A stretch of 32,037 nucleotides of DNA from Erysipelotrichaceae bacterium (GCA_022767485.1 JALEMY010000061.1:1-32037); one strand, 5' to 3'; shown: positions 23,067 through 31,905, counted from the stretch's first letter. Program-made: numbers and translations. The notes: generated from the sequence alone by a model not told the origin.

Positions 23067-24218
23067 TTATTGAAGAACTAATTTTTTATTATCATCAACA
23101 GTGCTGTTATATTCGTCTACACGTTGTTGCAAATATGCTAATTTTTCGGCATCAAATGCCTCTTTTTGTTCATCCTCAAGCAAATTATAATATTTTACAG
23201 AATATTGTACATATTTATTAAAATCACGCTTTGTTTCATCATTTACTTCACTAGGAATTTTATTAATGTAATTATAAACTTTAGCAATTGGTAAATTAAA
23301 TACACAAGCTTGTAATTTGCTTACAGCTTCTTCAGATATATATTCTTTTTGCTCATCAGAAAGATTAGAATATGCAGTGTTAGCTGTTTCAATATCATAG
23401 CCATGTAACACACTATCAATTTCTTCTGGCTTTGGTAAGTTTAAAATGCTATTTTCAAGTTTCTTAGCTGGTAAAACAACATTAATTGCTTCTTGTAATA
23501 CATCGTAATTTGTAACATCTTGCTTAAATAAATCTGGTAAATTATTATAATTTTCTTGAATTTGCTTTAAAACAGGTTCATCAGATGCTTTCAAAGAATT
23601 TAAATCACCTAATTCATTGATTGCATCAATGATTGTTTGTGCACTCACTCCAATCAATACTTCCTCACCATATTGATAAAAATTAACATTTGTATAATTA
23701 GTAGAAAAAACTTCTTGCAATTTATAAACTGGAGAATTCTTAGGGCTATTACGATTATATGTTTCATATAAATATTCTTTGTAACCTGTTTCTTTGATAG
23801 AATCATTGGTATAATATTCACATAAATCTGTATATTGTTGGTCTGTAATAAAAAATTCAAAAACAAGTTGGAAAGAATCAATTATCACTTTTCCATTGTC
23901 ATCATGAGTTGTAGGATTTGCACATAATTTTACTGTACGAGAAAAGCGATCAGTTGTGACACTATCGCCATTTAATACGATAGAATATAATTGTACACTT
24001 GCACTAGTTATATTAAAATCACCACTAATTTTTGGATATTCATCATTTAATGAATTAATCTTTTCTTTCACTAAAGCTTCAAATTTAACTTCTGCATCAA
24101 CTGCACTATTAACATAATAATTATGCCTAATTCCTGCTACTGCTGCCCATGCAATACCAATCAATGGAATAAATGATAAGACGATATAACCAATGTATTT
24201 ATTTTCTTTTTTAGCCAT
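23067..24218 (-). CDS. Hypothetical membrane-anchored surface protein with helical repeats
   Basis: I do not recognise a named family for this 383-residue protein. A membrane helix at about 8-32 (YIGYIVLSFIPLIGIAWAAV) is not followed by a lipobox, so it should be anchored by an uncleaved N-terminal helix with the rest outside. Residues about 40-190 form a mixed alpha/beta part. The C-terminal half (about 190-380) is helical, with three to four imperfect repeats of the form Y..L...QK..I.....L..L, for instance YSNLSDEQKEYISEEAVSKL and YYNLLEDEQKEAFDAEKLAYL, a pattern common in Gram-positive surface proteins. SD AAAGGAGA precedes the ATG. It is a single-gene unit with its own promoter and terminator. 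Confidence 0.75.
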   Translation of the reverse strand: MAKKENKYIGYIVLSFIPLIGIAWAAVAGIRHNYYVNSAVDAEVKFEALVKEKINSLNDEYPKISGDFNITSASVQLYSIVLNGDSVTTDRFSRTVKLCANPTTHDDNGKVIIDSFQLVFEFFITDQQYTDLCEYYTNDSIKETGYKEYLYETYNRNSPKNSPVYKLQEVFSTNYTNVNFYQYGEEVLIGVSAQTIIDAINELGDLNSLKASDEPVLKQIQENYNNLPDLFKQDVTNYDVLQEAINVVLPAKKLENSILNLPKPEEIDSVLHGYDIETANTAYSNLSDEQKEYISEEAVSKLQACVFNLPIAKVYNYINKIPSEVNDETKRDFNKYVQYSVKYYNLLEDEQKEAFDAEKLAYLQQRVDEYNSTVDDNKKLVLQ

Positions 24219-24267
24219 ATGAAATCTCCTTTTTTTAGCAAAAACAACTTTTAAACATTACATTTCA

Positions 24268-24296
24268 ATTTTATCATTTATGATTATAATTGTAAA
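24268..24296 (-). promoter_or_regulatory. Promoter of the 383-residue surface protein gene, overlapped by an inverted repeat
   Basis: On the minus strand TTTACA (24291-24296) and TAAAAT (24268-24273) are 17 bases apart, with TGA just before the -10. A perfect inverted repeat, ATAATTGT/ACAATTAT with a 2-base centre (24286-24303), covers the -35. Confidence 0.65.
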
Positions 24297-24322
24297 CAAT
24301 TATTAATCAACTTTTAAATAAG

Positions 24323-24352
24323 AAAAAAAATGAAATATTCATTTTCATTTTT
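24323..24352 (-). terminator. Intrinsic terminator overlapping the acetyltransferase stop
   Basis: On the minus strand AAAAATGAAA and TTTCATTTTT (24343-24352 and 24326-24335) form a stem with a 7-base loop, followed by T. The last codons and the TGA stop of the acetyltransferase lie inside the stem. Confidence 0.7.
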
Positions 24353-24875
24353 CTTTAATACAATATACTAAATTATATACTTTGTTATTTTTTTTAAATA
24401 AAGTTGGTTCAACTTTAATAATCTTAAAACCATTATTTAATAGTAATTTTTCACTAGCGACGTTTTCACTGATAAATGATGCACATAAATAATTCAATTG
24501 GTAATAATTAAATGAAATTTCAATAATTGCTTTTAAAGCTTCATCCATGATTTTATTATTCCAATAAGTTGAATCAAGAAGATAACCGACTTCACCGCTA
24601 TTGTCATTTTTAAATGAAAGAGATATCGATCCAATAACATCATTTGTTTTTTTTAAAACAATAGAAAAATTAACATCACTATCTGCTAAATAAGCGCGAA
24701 TCATGTTATTAATAGCAATTTTTGCTTGATTAACATTACTATATGGATTAAAAGATAAAAACTGACATACTTCTGCCTTGCTGCAAAAATTAAAATACGC
24801 TTGATAATCGTTAATATCAACAAGCCTAATAAATAATCTATCAGTATTTATAACAGGTGCATTTAAACCTTTCAT
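24345..24875 (-). CDS. GNAT family N-acetyltransferase (RimJ/RimL-like)
   Basis: The 176-residue protein matches the RimJ/RimL branch: TDRLFIRLVDINDYQAYFNF at the start, then VIGSISLSF, GEVGYLLDSTYWNNKIMDEALKAI and ENVASEKLLLNNGFKIIK. These enzymes transfer acetyl from acetyl-CoA to amines, often protein N-termini. The pyrophosphate-binding loop normally reads like YWGKGxxTEA; here it is YWNNKIMDEA, so the usual glycine is absent. SD AAGGTGATGG precedes the ATG. It lies 16 bases after ruvX and is the last gene of the alaS operon. The substrate is unknown. Confidence 0.85.
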   Translation of the reverse strand: MKGLNAPVINTDRLFIRLVDINDYQAYFNFCSKAEVCQFLSFNPYSNVNQAKIAINNMIRAYLADSDVNFSIVLKKTNDVIGSISLSFKNDNSGEVGYLLDSTYWNNKIMDEALKAIIEISFNYYQLNYLCASFISENVASEKLLLNNGFKIIKVEPTLFKKNNKVYNLVYCIKEK

Positions 24876-24891
24876 TCCATCACCTTATCAA

Positions 24892-25305
24892 TTAAAATTT
24901 TCTATCTAGATATGTTTGTAAAATGACAGTTGCTGCAACTTTATCAACTACTTTTTTTCTTTTTTTACGAGATACATCAAATGTCAATAAGGCATTTTGC
25001 GCAGTAATTGTTGACATCCTTTCATCTACTTCAACAATTTTAATTTGTTTTCTTTTTAATATCTCTTCTTCAAATCTTTTTGTTCTAGCGCAACCTTCAC
25101 TAAAGTCACCATTCATATGATATGGCATACCAACAATTACTTCATCGACATCATTATCTTCAATAATCTTAATTATTTGTGTAAACAATTGATCATTTTC
25201 GTATTCATATCTAATAACAGTATATGAGGATGCAATCATTTTAAGTCCATCAGATAAAGCAACACCTACAGTTACACTGCCAATATCAAGTCCCATTGCT
25301 TTCAT
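24892..25305 (-). CDS. ruvX: RuvX/YqgF, putative Holliday junction resolvase / rRNA processing nuclease
   Basis: The 137-residue protein has the RNase H-like motifs GLDIGSVTVGVALSD, VGMPYHMNGDFSEGCARTKRF, VDERMSTITAQ and the C-terminal KVVDKVAATVILQTYLD, with the three acidic residues expected for two-metal catalysis. YqgF proteins are linked to 16S rRNA 5'-end processing and to branched-DNA resolution. Its ATG shares one base with the alaS stop (TAATG), so translation is coupled. The alaS-ruvX order is the same as in B. subtilis (alaS, yrzL, yrrK) with yrzL missing. Confidence 0.93.
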   Translation of the reverse strand: MKAMGLDIGSVTVGVALSDGLKMIASSYTVIRYEYENDQLFTQIIKIIEDNDVDEVIVGMPYHMNGDFSEGCARTKRFEEEILKRKQIKIVEVDERMSTITAQNALLTFDVSRKKRKKVVDKVAATVILQTYLDRKF

Positions 25306-27986
25306 TATAATAATCCCTCAATTAATGCTTTAACTTCACAAGCTTTTAATACATCTTTGCCACCAGCTTGAGCGAAGTCATTTCTTCCTCCGCCATTACC
25401 ACCACATAGCATAGCAGCTTTTTTTACAAGATTACCACATAAAATACCTTTATCATTAATCGCCTTATTAGCTTTTGCTACAAACAAAACTTTTTCATTT
25501 GAAACAGACATTACAAAAATTAAACAATCAGGATGTTCATTTTGTAAATTATCGGCAATTTGTTTAACTTGTGAACCATCATCAATTGATAAAGTAACGA
25601 AAATTAAATTAATGCCATTGATATTTTTAATATCAACATTTTTATAATCAAACGATGAAACCATCTTATCATTTAATGAATTCTTAATACTTTTATCCAA
25701 TGATTTAATGTTTTCTTTAAGTTTAACAATGGCATTTTTAATATTTAAAATCATCTGGTAAGAATTAACTTTCTCATAGTTGACATCTTTATCCACTAAA
25801 ACATTTAATTTCGCATTATTTGCTTGACTTAATAATTCCAAATATTTTTTATATAACATCTCATATTCATCAAAAATATTTTGATTTAATTCAATAATTT
25901 TTTCTATAACATTATTTCCTGTAACGGCTTGAACACGGAAAATACCTGAACCTTTTGATTCTATTGAAGCAATTGCAAAATCGATAATATTTTCAGTGTT
26001 ATTTGTATGACATCCACCACAAAATTCTTTAGAGTATCCGCCAATATTTACAATACGAACTATATTTCCATATTTTTCACCAAATAAAGAAATACATCCT
26101 TCTTTTTTAGCTTCTTGTAATGGAAGTTCATATTTTTTTACTTCAAGTTTTAATGCTATTTTTTCTTTAACAATATTTTCAAGTGCTAAAAGTTGTTCAT
26201 TAGAAACGTTTTCAAAATGATTAAAGTCAAATCTAATATTTTTTGCAGTTACTAATGAGCCGTGTTGATAAACGTGATTACCTAAAACATCTCTTAGTGC
26301 TTGATCAAAAAGGTGTGTTGCACTATGATTAAGTTCGATACTTTTTCGAGTTTGTTCATTTACTTCAAGATTAACAATATCACCAATATTAACACTACCT
26401 TGCATAATTTGTATTAAATGCATATGCTGACCATTTGGCATTTTTAAACAATCGTTAACGCTCGCTTTAAAATTATTATTATAGATGATACCACAATCAC
26501 CAATTTCTCCACCCATTTCAGCATAGAAAGGAGTTTTATCAGTAACTAAATATTCTTTATTATCTTCTTTGAAAATTCCTATAACTTTAGCATTGGATAC
26601 TTTCAATGTATCATAACCTACAAATTCGCTTTTATCCTTAAAATCCATCATTAAAAGATTTTGTGATTTCATAGAATTACGATCTCCTCTTGAACCTCTT
26701 GCAAGTTCTTTTTGACGATTCATCGCTGCATCAAAAGAGGACTTATCAATGGTAATGTTATGCTCTTGTGCAAACTCTAAAGTAATTTCAAAAGGGTATC
26801 CATAAGTGTCGTAAAGTAAGAAAGCATCTTCTCCAGATATACAATGATTTTTATTATATAAATCATTTAAAATCTTTTCACCATCAATTAATTTTTCTAA
26901 AAATTTTCTTTCTTCTATTGTAATTAAATTTTTAATATATTGTGCTTTTTCAAGAAGATATGGATAAAAATCCTTCATAATGTTTATTACTTCATCAACT
27001 AATAAAGCTAAAAACTCATGTTCAATACCTAATTTTTTACCATGCCTTACTGCTCTACGAAGCAATCTACGCAATACATAACCTCTTCCTTCGTTTGAAA
27101 AAGATGCACCATCTGCTAAAGCAAATGTACAAGTTCTCAAATGATCAGCGATAATTTTATAACTAGTTTTATATTCATCAACGTATGAATGCTTTGCTAA
27201 TGATTCACATTTTTTGATGATTGGATAAAACAAATCAGTTTCATAATTAGTTTCTGCATCTTGCATGATACAACAAAAACGTTCAAGCCCGGCTCCAGTA
27301 TCGATGTTTTTATGTGGAAGTTCCTTATAATCACTTCTTTTTACACCTGGTTTTGAATTAAATTGTGAAAAAACAATATTCCAAATTTCAATATATCTAT
27401 CGTTTTCAATATCGTTTTTTAATAATTCTATTCCTAAATTATTTGGATCGTATTTTTCTCCTCTATCAAAGAAAATTTCACTATCAGGGCCACAAGGACC
27501 TTCCCCAATTTCCCAAAAATTACCTTCACAAGGAATCATATGCGATGGATCAACACCAAGCATTACCCATTTATTATATGTGTCTTTATCTTCAGGAAAA
27601 TAAGTAATATATAACTTTTCTAATGGGATAGCAAAATATTTCTCACTAGTTAATAATTCAAATGCGAATTCAATCGCTTCAAATTTAAAATAATCGCCAA
27701 TAGAAAAATTACCCATCATCTCAAAAAAAGTATGATGCCTTGCAGTATGTCCAACATTTTCAATATCGTTAGTACGAATAGCTTTTTGAACGTTGCAAAT
27801 TCGTGGATTAGTAGGAATAACACTACCATCAAAATATTTTTTTAAAGCTGCAACTCCAGCATTAATCCATAATAAAGTCGGATCATTAACAGGAATTAAT
27901 GATGCTCCTTCTTCAATATGATGTCCTTTTTCTTTAAAAAAATTAAGCCAAATATTTCTAATTTCATTACTACTTAAATATCTCAT
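25305..27986 (-). CDS. alaS: Alanyl-tRNA synthetase
   Basis: This is a full-length 893-residue AlaRS. It has a class II catalytic core (SSNEIRNIWLNFFKEKGH, TARHHTFFEMMGNFSIGDYF, GRGYVLRRLLRRAVRHGKKLG) and an editing domain with the zinc ligands HSATH (near residue 554) and CGGCH (near 657). A coiled coil and the C-Ala domain follow, ending with CGGNGGGRNDFAQAGGKD. It charges tRNA-Ala and edits Ser/Gly mischarging. SD AGGAGG lies ten bases before the ATG, separated from it by a run of eight T that belongs to the T-box leader. Confidence 0.98.
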   Translation of the reverse strand: MRYLSSNEIRNIWLNFFKEKGHHIEEGASLIPVNDPTLLWINAGVAALKKYFDGSVIPTNPRICNVQKAIRTNDIENVGHTARHHTFFEMMGNFSIGDYFKFEAIEFAFELLTSEKYFAIPLEKLYITYFPEDKDTYNKWVMLGVDPSHMIPCEGNFWEIGEGPCGPDSEIFFDRGEKYDPNNLGIELLKNDIENDRYIEIWNIVFSQFNSKPGVKRSDYKELPHKNIDTGAGLERFCCIMQDAETNYETDLFYPIIKKCESLAKHSYVDEYKTSYKIIADHLRTCTFALADGASFSNEGRGYVLRRLLRRAVRHGKKLGIEHEFLALLVDEVINIMKDFYPYLLEKAQYIKNLITIEERKFLEKLIDGEKILNDLYNKNHCISGEDAFLLYDTYGYPFEITLEFAQEHNITIDKSSFDAAMNRQKELARGSRGDRNSMKSQNLLMMDFKDKSEFVGYDTLKVSNAKVIGIFKEDNKEYLVTDKTPFYAEMGGEIGDCGIIYNNNFKASVNDCLKMPNGQHMHLIQIMQGSVNIGDIVNLEVNEQTRKSIELNHSATHLFDQALRDVLGNHVYQHGSLVTAKNIRFDFNHFENVSNEQLLALENIVKEKIALKLEVKKYELPLQEAKKEGCISLFGEKYGNIVRIVNIGGYSKEFCGGCHTNNTENIIDFAIASIESKGSGIFRVQAVTGNNVIEKIIELNQNIFDEYEMLYKKYLELLSQANNAKLNVLVDKDVNYEKVNSYQMILNIKNAIVKLKENIKSLDKSIKNSLNDKMVSSFDYKNVDIKNINGINLIFVTLSIDDGSQVKQIADNLQNEHPDCLIFVMSVSNEKVLFVAKANKAINDKGILCGNLVKKAAMLCGGNGGGRNDFAQAGGKDVLKACEVKALIEGLL

Positions 27987-28200
27987 AAAAAAAATACCTC
28001 CTATACATTAATGTACATGTAGGAACGACTAAGTCGCGGTACCATCCTACTTCTCTTTCGAGCACTTGATTTATCTTTAACGTAAGATTAACGGGAATAA
28101 TTAGTTCCATCTCCAAAGTAGCAAAGTATATTTCTTTTAAACTATTTCCACCAGCAAGTTCTCTCTATAATCATCCATATACTTATTCTTTTTCATAGAC
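27987..28200 (-). promoter_or_regulatory. T-box riboswitch (alanine) controlling alaS
   Basis: The leader contains the T-box AGGATGGTACCGCG (28035-28048) with the TGGTACC bulge that pairs with the tRNA acceptor end. Distal stem I motifs are also present (AGAGAG and CTGGTGGAAA near 28150-28167). A GCT specifier codon (28120-28122) precedes ACTTTGGAG and matches alanine. The antiterminator pairs GTAGGA (28045-28050) with TCCTAC (28019-28024) around the stem CGAC/GTCG. The competing hairpin pairs TCCTA (28020-28024) with TAGGA (27999-28003), enclosing TACATTAATGTA, and is followed by eight T at 27987-27994. Its 3' arm is part of the SD. Uncharged tRNA-Ala should favour the antiterminator and alaS expression. 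Confidence 0.9.
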
Positions 28201-28206
28201 ACTTTT

Positions 28207-28212
28207 ATTATA
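28207..28212 (-). promoter_or_regulatory. -10 element of the alaS promoter
   Basis: The minus strand reads TATAAT just before the start of the T-box leader. The -35 region, 17 bases upstream, is AT-rich without a clear match. Confidence 0.55.
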
Positions 28213-28236
28213 CATAAAAACTAAAGTAAAATAAAG

Positions 28237-28264
28237 AAAAAAACGCAAATTTAAACAATTTGCG
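28237..28264 (-). terminator. Intrinsic terminator of the mnmA-recD2 unit
   Basis: CGCAAATT and AATTTGCG (28244-28251 and 28257-28264) form a perfect 8-bp stem with a 5-base loop. Seven T follow on the minus strand (28237-28243). It lies nine bases after the stop of the 55-residue gene and just before the alaS promoter. Confidence 0.9.
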
Positions 28265-28273
28265 CTTTAGGTG

Positions 28274-28441
28274 CTATTTAATCTTTTTCTTTATTTCATC
28301 TTTTACATCCATAACCTTATTATAACATTGACGTTTTACTCTATTTAATTGATCTGTTTCATTCAAATAAATATAAGCTCCAGCACAGGTTAAAGCCATA
28401 ATAGTCATGGTACAAATAATCGTTTTAGAAAATTGACACAT
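28274..28441 (-). CDS. Small single-pass membrane protein, 55 residues
   Basis: A short gene reads MCQFSKTIICTMTIMALTCA and so on, ending DEIKKKIK with a TAG stop. It has one hydrophobic helix (about 7-26) and a charged cytosolic tail with heptad-like spacing (about 28-55). GGGTGATT precedes the ATG at 28439-28441 as a plausible SD. It lies 45 bases after the recD2 stop and just ahead of the terminator, so it fits as the last gene of that transcript. I see no known family. The cysteine at position 19 does not sit in a good lipobox. It may be a real small protein of the mnmA-recD2 unit. Confidence 0.6.
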   Translation of the reverse strand: MCQFSKTIICTMTIMALTCAGAYIYLNETDQLNRVKRQCYNKVMDVKDEIKKKIK

Positions 28442-28486
28442 TTTTTTAATCACCCAACATATTTTTTACATAATTTGCTGTTTTTA

Positions 28487-30697
28487 TTATAAAATTTCTT
28501 GAATTTTACTAACTAAACCTGTTTTTCTTTTATTTAAATTTTCAATATGTGATTTTTTAATAAAAACTTGATAATCTCCCAGTAATACAAGTTTTCTTTT
28601 AGCTCTCGTTATACCAGTATATAATAATTGCTTATTAAGCATATAATTAAAATCATTAAAAACACACATGATGACAACATCAAACTCGCTTCCTTGAGAT
28701 TTATGAATAGAAATTGCATATGCTAGCGTTAAATTATTAAATGAGGTTTTATTATAAACAACATCATTAACAAAAGATGAAGTTTCAAAACGTACTGTAA
28801 TTTCTTCTTTATCTAAGTCAATATCAATAATATCTCCAATATCACCATTATATATGTCGTCTTCAGGCTGGTTCTTTAACTGTAACACACGATCACCAAT
28901 GCGAAAAACTTGATGATTTACTTTAATTTCAACATCGCTTTTTTCTTTAGGATTATACCATTGTTGTATAATTGAATTAATGTTATCAATTCCTGAAACT
29001 GTTGAATACATTGGTAAAATAACTTGTATATTTTCAAAATTTAAACCGATAGAAAAAAATTTTTCCAATATATTAATGATTAAATTTGATACTTTTGTAT
29101 TTTGCGTTTTTATAAACATGACTTCATTATTAAAACGAAATGATTCATCCAACTTGTTATATCGCATAAGATATGCTAATTCGACAATTGATGAGCCTTC
29201 ACTTTGTCTATAAATGTGCGATAAAGATATTTTATTTATTTTTTCAATTTTTAATAAATCATATAATAAGTTTCCCGCTCCAACTGAAGGAATTTGATTG
29301 TCATCACCAATCAAAATTATTTGACTAACTTCACAAGTTCCAGATAATAACGCATTAAAAAGTAATGTATCTACCATAGAAAATTCATCGATGATAATTA
29401 CATCAGTTTTAAGTTTATTCATTGCATTGTAAGTAAATGTATTTGAATGTAAATCCCATTTTAACAAACGATGGATAGTGCATGCATAGTGATTAGCTAA
29501 AATTGACATTCTTTTACTTGCTCTACCTGTAGGAGCACAAAGTGATATATTAGCTTGCTCACCATATATCATCTTTAGTAATTTTATAATGGCATTTAAA
29601 ATAGTTGTTTTTCCGGTTCCTGGTCCACCAGTTATTATATATAATCCATTACATGCTGCATTATAAATAGCTTCTTTTTGCTCATCTGAATAAATTATAC
29701 CTTCTTCATCTTCAATATTATTAATCATATTATCAAAATTTATATTGAGTGAATCTGTGTTTAAACGTCGATATATAAAAGGCTTTAATAAATAAGCAAT
29801 ATTTTTTTCACTATCATATAAAGAAAAATGATATAAGCAATTATCTTCTTTAATAATTCTTCTTTTATTTATCAATTCATTTAAGTATGTATAAAACAAA
29901 TCTTCTTCTATAGATATTATTTTTTTTAAATATTTAAACAATGTGTTTTCATCTGTATAAGTATCTCCACTATTATGGCAAAGATTCAATATAGTATATA
30001 ATATTGCTGCTTTTACTCTTCTTGGATCATCTAATGAAAAGCCAAGGTTAAGAGCAATTTTATCCAAATATTTAAAACCTATTCCTGGAATGTCTTCTAC
30101 TATCTGATAAGGGTTAGTGTTAATTATCTTATCGACATCGCCACCATAAGTAGCTTCAATCTTCATAATATTTTTTAATGAAAAACCATATTGAATTAAA
30201 AGTTGATAATATGAAGTATTAAAATTGAAATCTTTCAATCCGAGTTTCAATGATTCTTTTTGTTTTTCTGTAATAATTCTTTCTATCAACATTTTTTCAT
30301 AGATGCTTTCATCATTAAACAATGTCGACAAAACATCATCTTGAATAAATTCATAGATTGATGTAGCACATTTTTTACCAATTCCTTTAAATTTACTTGA
30401 TGATAAAAATCTTATTATATTTTCTCGTCCTGTAGGAAGTTTTAAATTTATTTCATGCACTTCAACTTGAAGTCCATATTTTTTATGATGAACAACTTTT
30501 CCTTTTAACTTTAAAGCATCAGTTTTCGCAAAATGAGGAAATGAACCAACAATAATAATTGAACGTTCTTGCTTATTATCATCAATTTTAAACGAAGCAA
30601 TACGATAACCATTATTTTCATTTTCATATTTATAATATGTAATAAAACCTTCAAGTTCTATTTCATCATCATTTATTATTTGCTCATTCTTGTACAT
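28487..30697 (-). CDS. recD2: RecD2-type ATP-dependent DNA helicase (SF1B)
   Basis: The 736-residue protein has the RecD2 layout without RecBC: an N-terminal OB-like domain (ELEGFITYYKYENENNGYRIASF), helix-hairpin-helix segments (KFKGIGKKCATSIYEF, IPGIGFKYLDKIA), then the helicase core. Core motifs are Walker A GGPGTGKTT (near residue 357), DEFSMVD, GDDNQIPSVGAGNLL, YRQSEGSSIVELA, the SH3-like insertion, LAYAISIHKSQGSEFD and LLYTGITRAKRKL. RecD2 unwinds DNA 5' to 3' and works in repair and fork maintenance. The start is one base after the mnmA stop with only a weak SD, implying coupling to mnmA. B. subtilis has the same pair with yrrB between. Confidence 0.95.
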   Translation of the reverse strand: MYKNEQIINDDEIELEGFITYYKYENENNGYRIASFKIDDNKQERSIIIVGSFPHFAKTDALKLKGKVVHHKKYGLQVEVHEINLKLPTGRENIIRFLSSSKFKGIGKKCATSIYEFIQDDVLSTLFNDESIYEKMLIERIITEKQKESLKLGLKDFNFNTSYYQLLIQYGFSLKNIMKIEATYGGDVDKIINTNPYQIVEDIPGIGFKYLDKIALNLGFSLDDPRRVKAAILYTILNLCHNSGDTYTDENTLFKYLKKIISIEEDLFYTYLNELINKRRIIKEDNCLYHFSLYDSEKNIAYLLKPFIYRRLNTDSLNINFDNMINNIEDEEGIIYSDEQKEAIYNAACNGLYIITGGPGTGKTTILNAIIKLLKMIYGEQANISLCAPTGRASKRMSILANHYACTIHRLLKWDLHSNTFTYNAMNKLKTDVIIIDEFSMVDTLLFNALLSGTCEVSQIILIGDDNQIPSVGAGNLLYDLLKIEKINKISLSHIYRQSEGSSIVELAYLMRYNKLDESFRFNNEVMFIKTQNTKVSNLIINILEKFFSIGLNFENIQVILPMYSTVSGIDNINSIIQQWYNPKEKSDVEIKVNHQVFRIGDRVLQLKNQPEDDIYNGDIGDIIDIDLDKEEITVRFETSSFVNDVVYNKTSFNNLTLAYAISIHKSQGSEFDVVIMCVFNDFNYMLNKQLLYTGITRAKRKLVLLGDYQVFIKKSHIENLNKRKTGLVSKIQEIL

Positions 30698-30698
30698 A

Positions 30699-31838
30699 TT
30701 AATTTAACTCAATTCTTTTTCCTTCACGAAAAATACTATCAATAATACCAGCTGCTATCATCTCATCATTTTCATTATAAAAACAAGCAATTTGACCATT
30801 TGTCACTGCTTTTAACAAAGTTTTAGAATATACGTTTATAGTATTATCATCATTTCTTTTAATTTCAACTTCTACATCTTTTTGTCTATATCTAAATTTT
30901 GCTTTACAAACAATTAATTTGTTATAGGAAATATTTTGTAAAAAATTACAATCGGTTACGTATACTTCATCACAAAGCAAATATTGTGTATCGTCACCCT
31001 TTGCGACGTATAATATGTTATTTTTAACATCTTTTTTTATTACAAACCAGCTTTTACCATCACTACCTTTAATTCCACCAATATTCAATCCTTTTCTTTG
31101 TCCAATAGTATAGTAAAAAACTCCTTGATGTTGGCCAACTACTTTATTTGTTTCAATATCAACAATTGTACCACTTTGTGCTGGAATATAGTTTTTCAAA
31201 AACTCTTTAAAATTCCTTTCACCAATAAAGCAAATTCCAGTAGAATCTTTTTTATCAGCGATTGATAAATCAAGTTTATGAGCTATTTCTCTAACTTCAC
31301 TTTTATTTATATCAGCTAATGGAAATAAAACATTTTTTAATTGTTCTTGACTTAAAAAAGATAAAAAATATGATTGATCTTTATTATCATCAAAAGCTTT
31401 TTTTAAAATGGAATAATCCCCATTATGAATTATTTTTGCATAATGTCCAGTAGCAATATAGTCAGCCCCATTGTTTTTAGCAAATTTAGCAAAACTATCA
31501 AATTTAATATATTTATTACACATAATATCAGGATTTGGTGTTCTTCCTTTTTTATACTCATCAATAAAATATTTAAAAACATTGTCCCAATATTCTTTGA
31601 TAAAATCGACTCTTAATAAAGGAATATCTAACTTTTTAGCAACTGAAATGGCATCGTTATAATCAACTTCTTGCGGACAAATATCACCTGTCCAATTATT
31701 TCCCAATATATCATTATTTAATTGAGAATCCCAATTACGCATAAAAGCGCCAACGACCTCATAACCTTGCATTTTTAATAAATATGCCGCAACTGCACTA
31801 TCAACTCCACCACTTAAACCAACAATTACTTTTGCCAT
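30699..31838 (-). CDS. mnmA: tRNA-specific 2-thiouridylase
   Basis: The 379-residue MnmA starts with the PP-loop VGLSGGVDSAVAAYLL (residues 6-21). It has NPDIMCNKYIKF and STGICFIGERNFKEFL, which carry the two catalytic cysteines, and the central ATGHYAKI and DQSYFLSFL segments, then a C-terminal beta-barrel. It makes 2-thiouridine at the wobble position of tRNAs for Lys, Glu and Gln, taking sulfur relayed from a cysteine desulfurase. SD AGGAG lies nine bases before the ATG. It is the first gene of a unit with recD2 and the 55-residue gene. Confidence 0.97.
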   Translation of the reverse strand: MAKVIVGLSGGVDSAVAAYLLKMQGYEVVGAFMRNWDSQLNNDILGNNWTGDICPQEVDYNDAISVAKKLDIPLLRVDFIKEYWDNVFKYFIDEYKKGRTPNPDIMCNKYIKFDSFAKFAKNNGADYIATGHYAKIIHNGDYSILKKAFDDNKDQSYFLSFLSQEQLKNVLFPLADINKSEVREIAHKLDLSIADKKDSTGICFIGERNFKEFLKNYIPAQSGTIVDIETNKVVGQHQGVFYYTIGQRKGLNIGGIKGSDGKSWFVIKKDVKNNILYVAKGDDTQYLLCDEVYVTDCNFLQNISYNKLIVCKAKFRYRQKDVEVEIKRNDDNTINVYSKTLLKAVTNGQIACFYNENDEMIAAGIIDSIFREGKRIELN

Positions 31839-31866
31839 AAAATCATACTCCTATATATACGATACA

Positions 31867-31875
31867 ATTATACCA
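31867..31875 (-). promoter_or_regulatory. Extended -10 promoter of mnmA
   Basis: The minus strand reads TGGTATAAT, a perfect TGn-extended -10, about 28 bases before the mnmA start. No clear -35 is visible in the A/T run upstream. Confidence 0.65.
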
Positions 31876-31905
31876 TATTTTTAAATAAATAAAATAAAAA
31901 AAAAA

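Noticed and set aside
28201-28486. tRNA gene or further riboswitch between alaS and recD2
   Set aside because: No cloverleaf or T-loop sequence is visible; the stretch is explained by the alaS promoter, a terminator and the 55-residue gene.
31425-31662. Plus-strand frames inside mnmA
   Set aside because: They lie opposite a clearly conserved gene, lack SD sites and look like antisense shadows.
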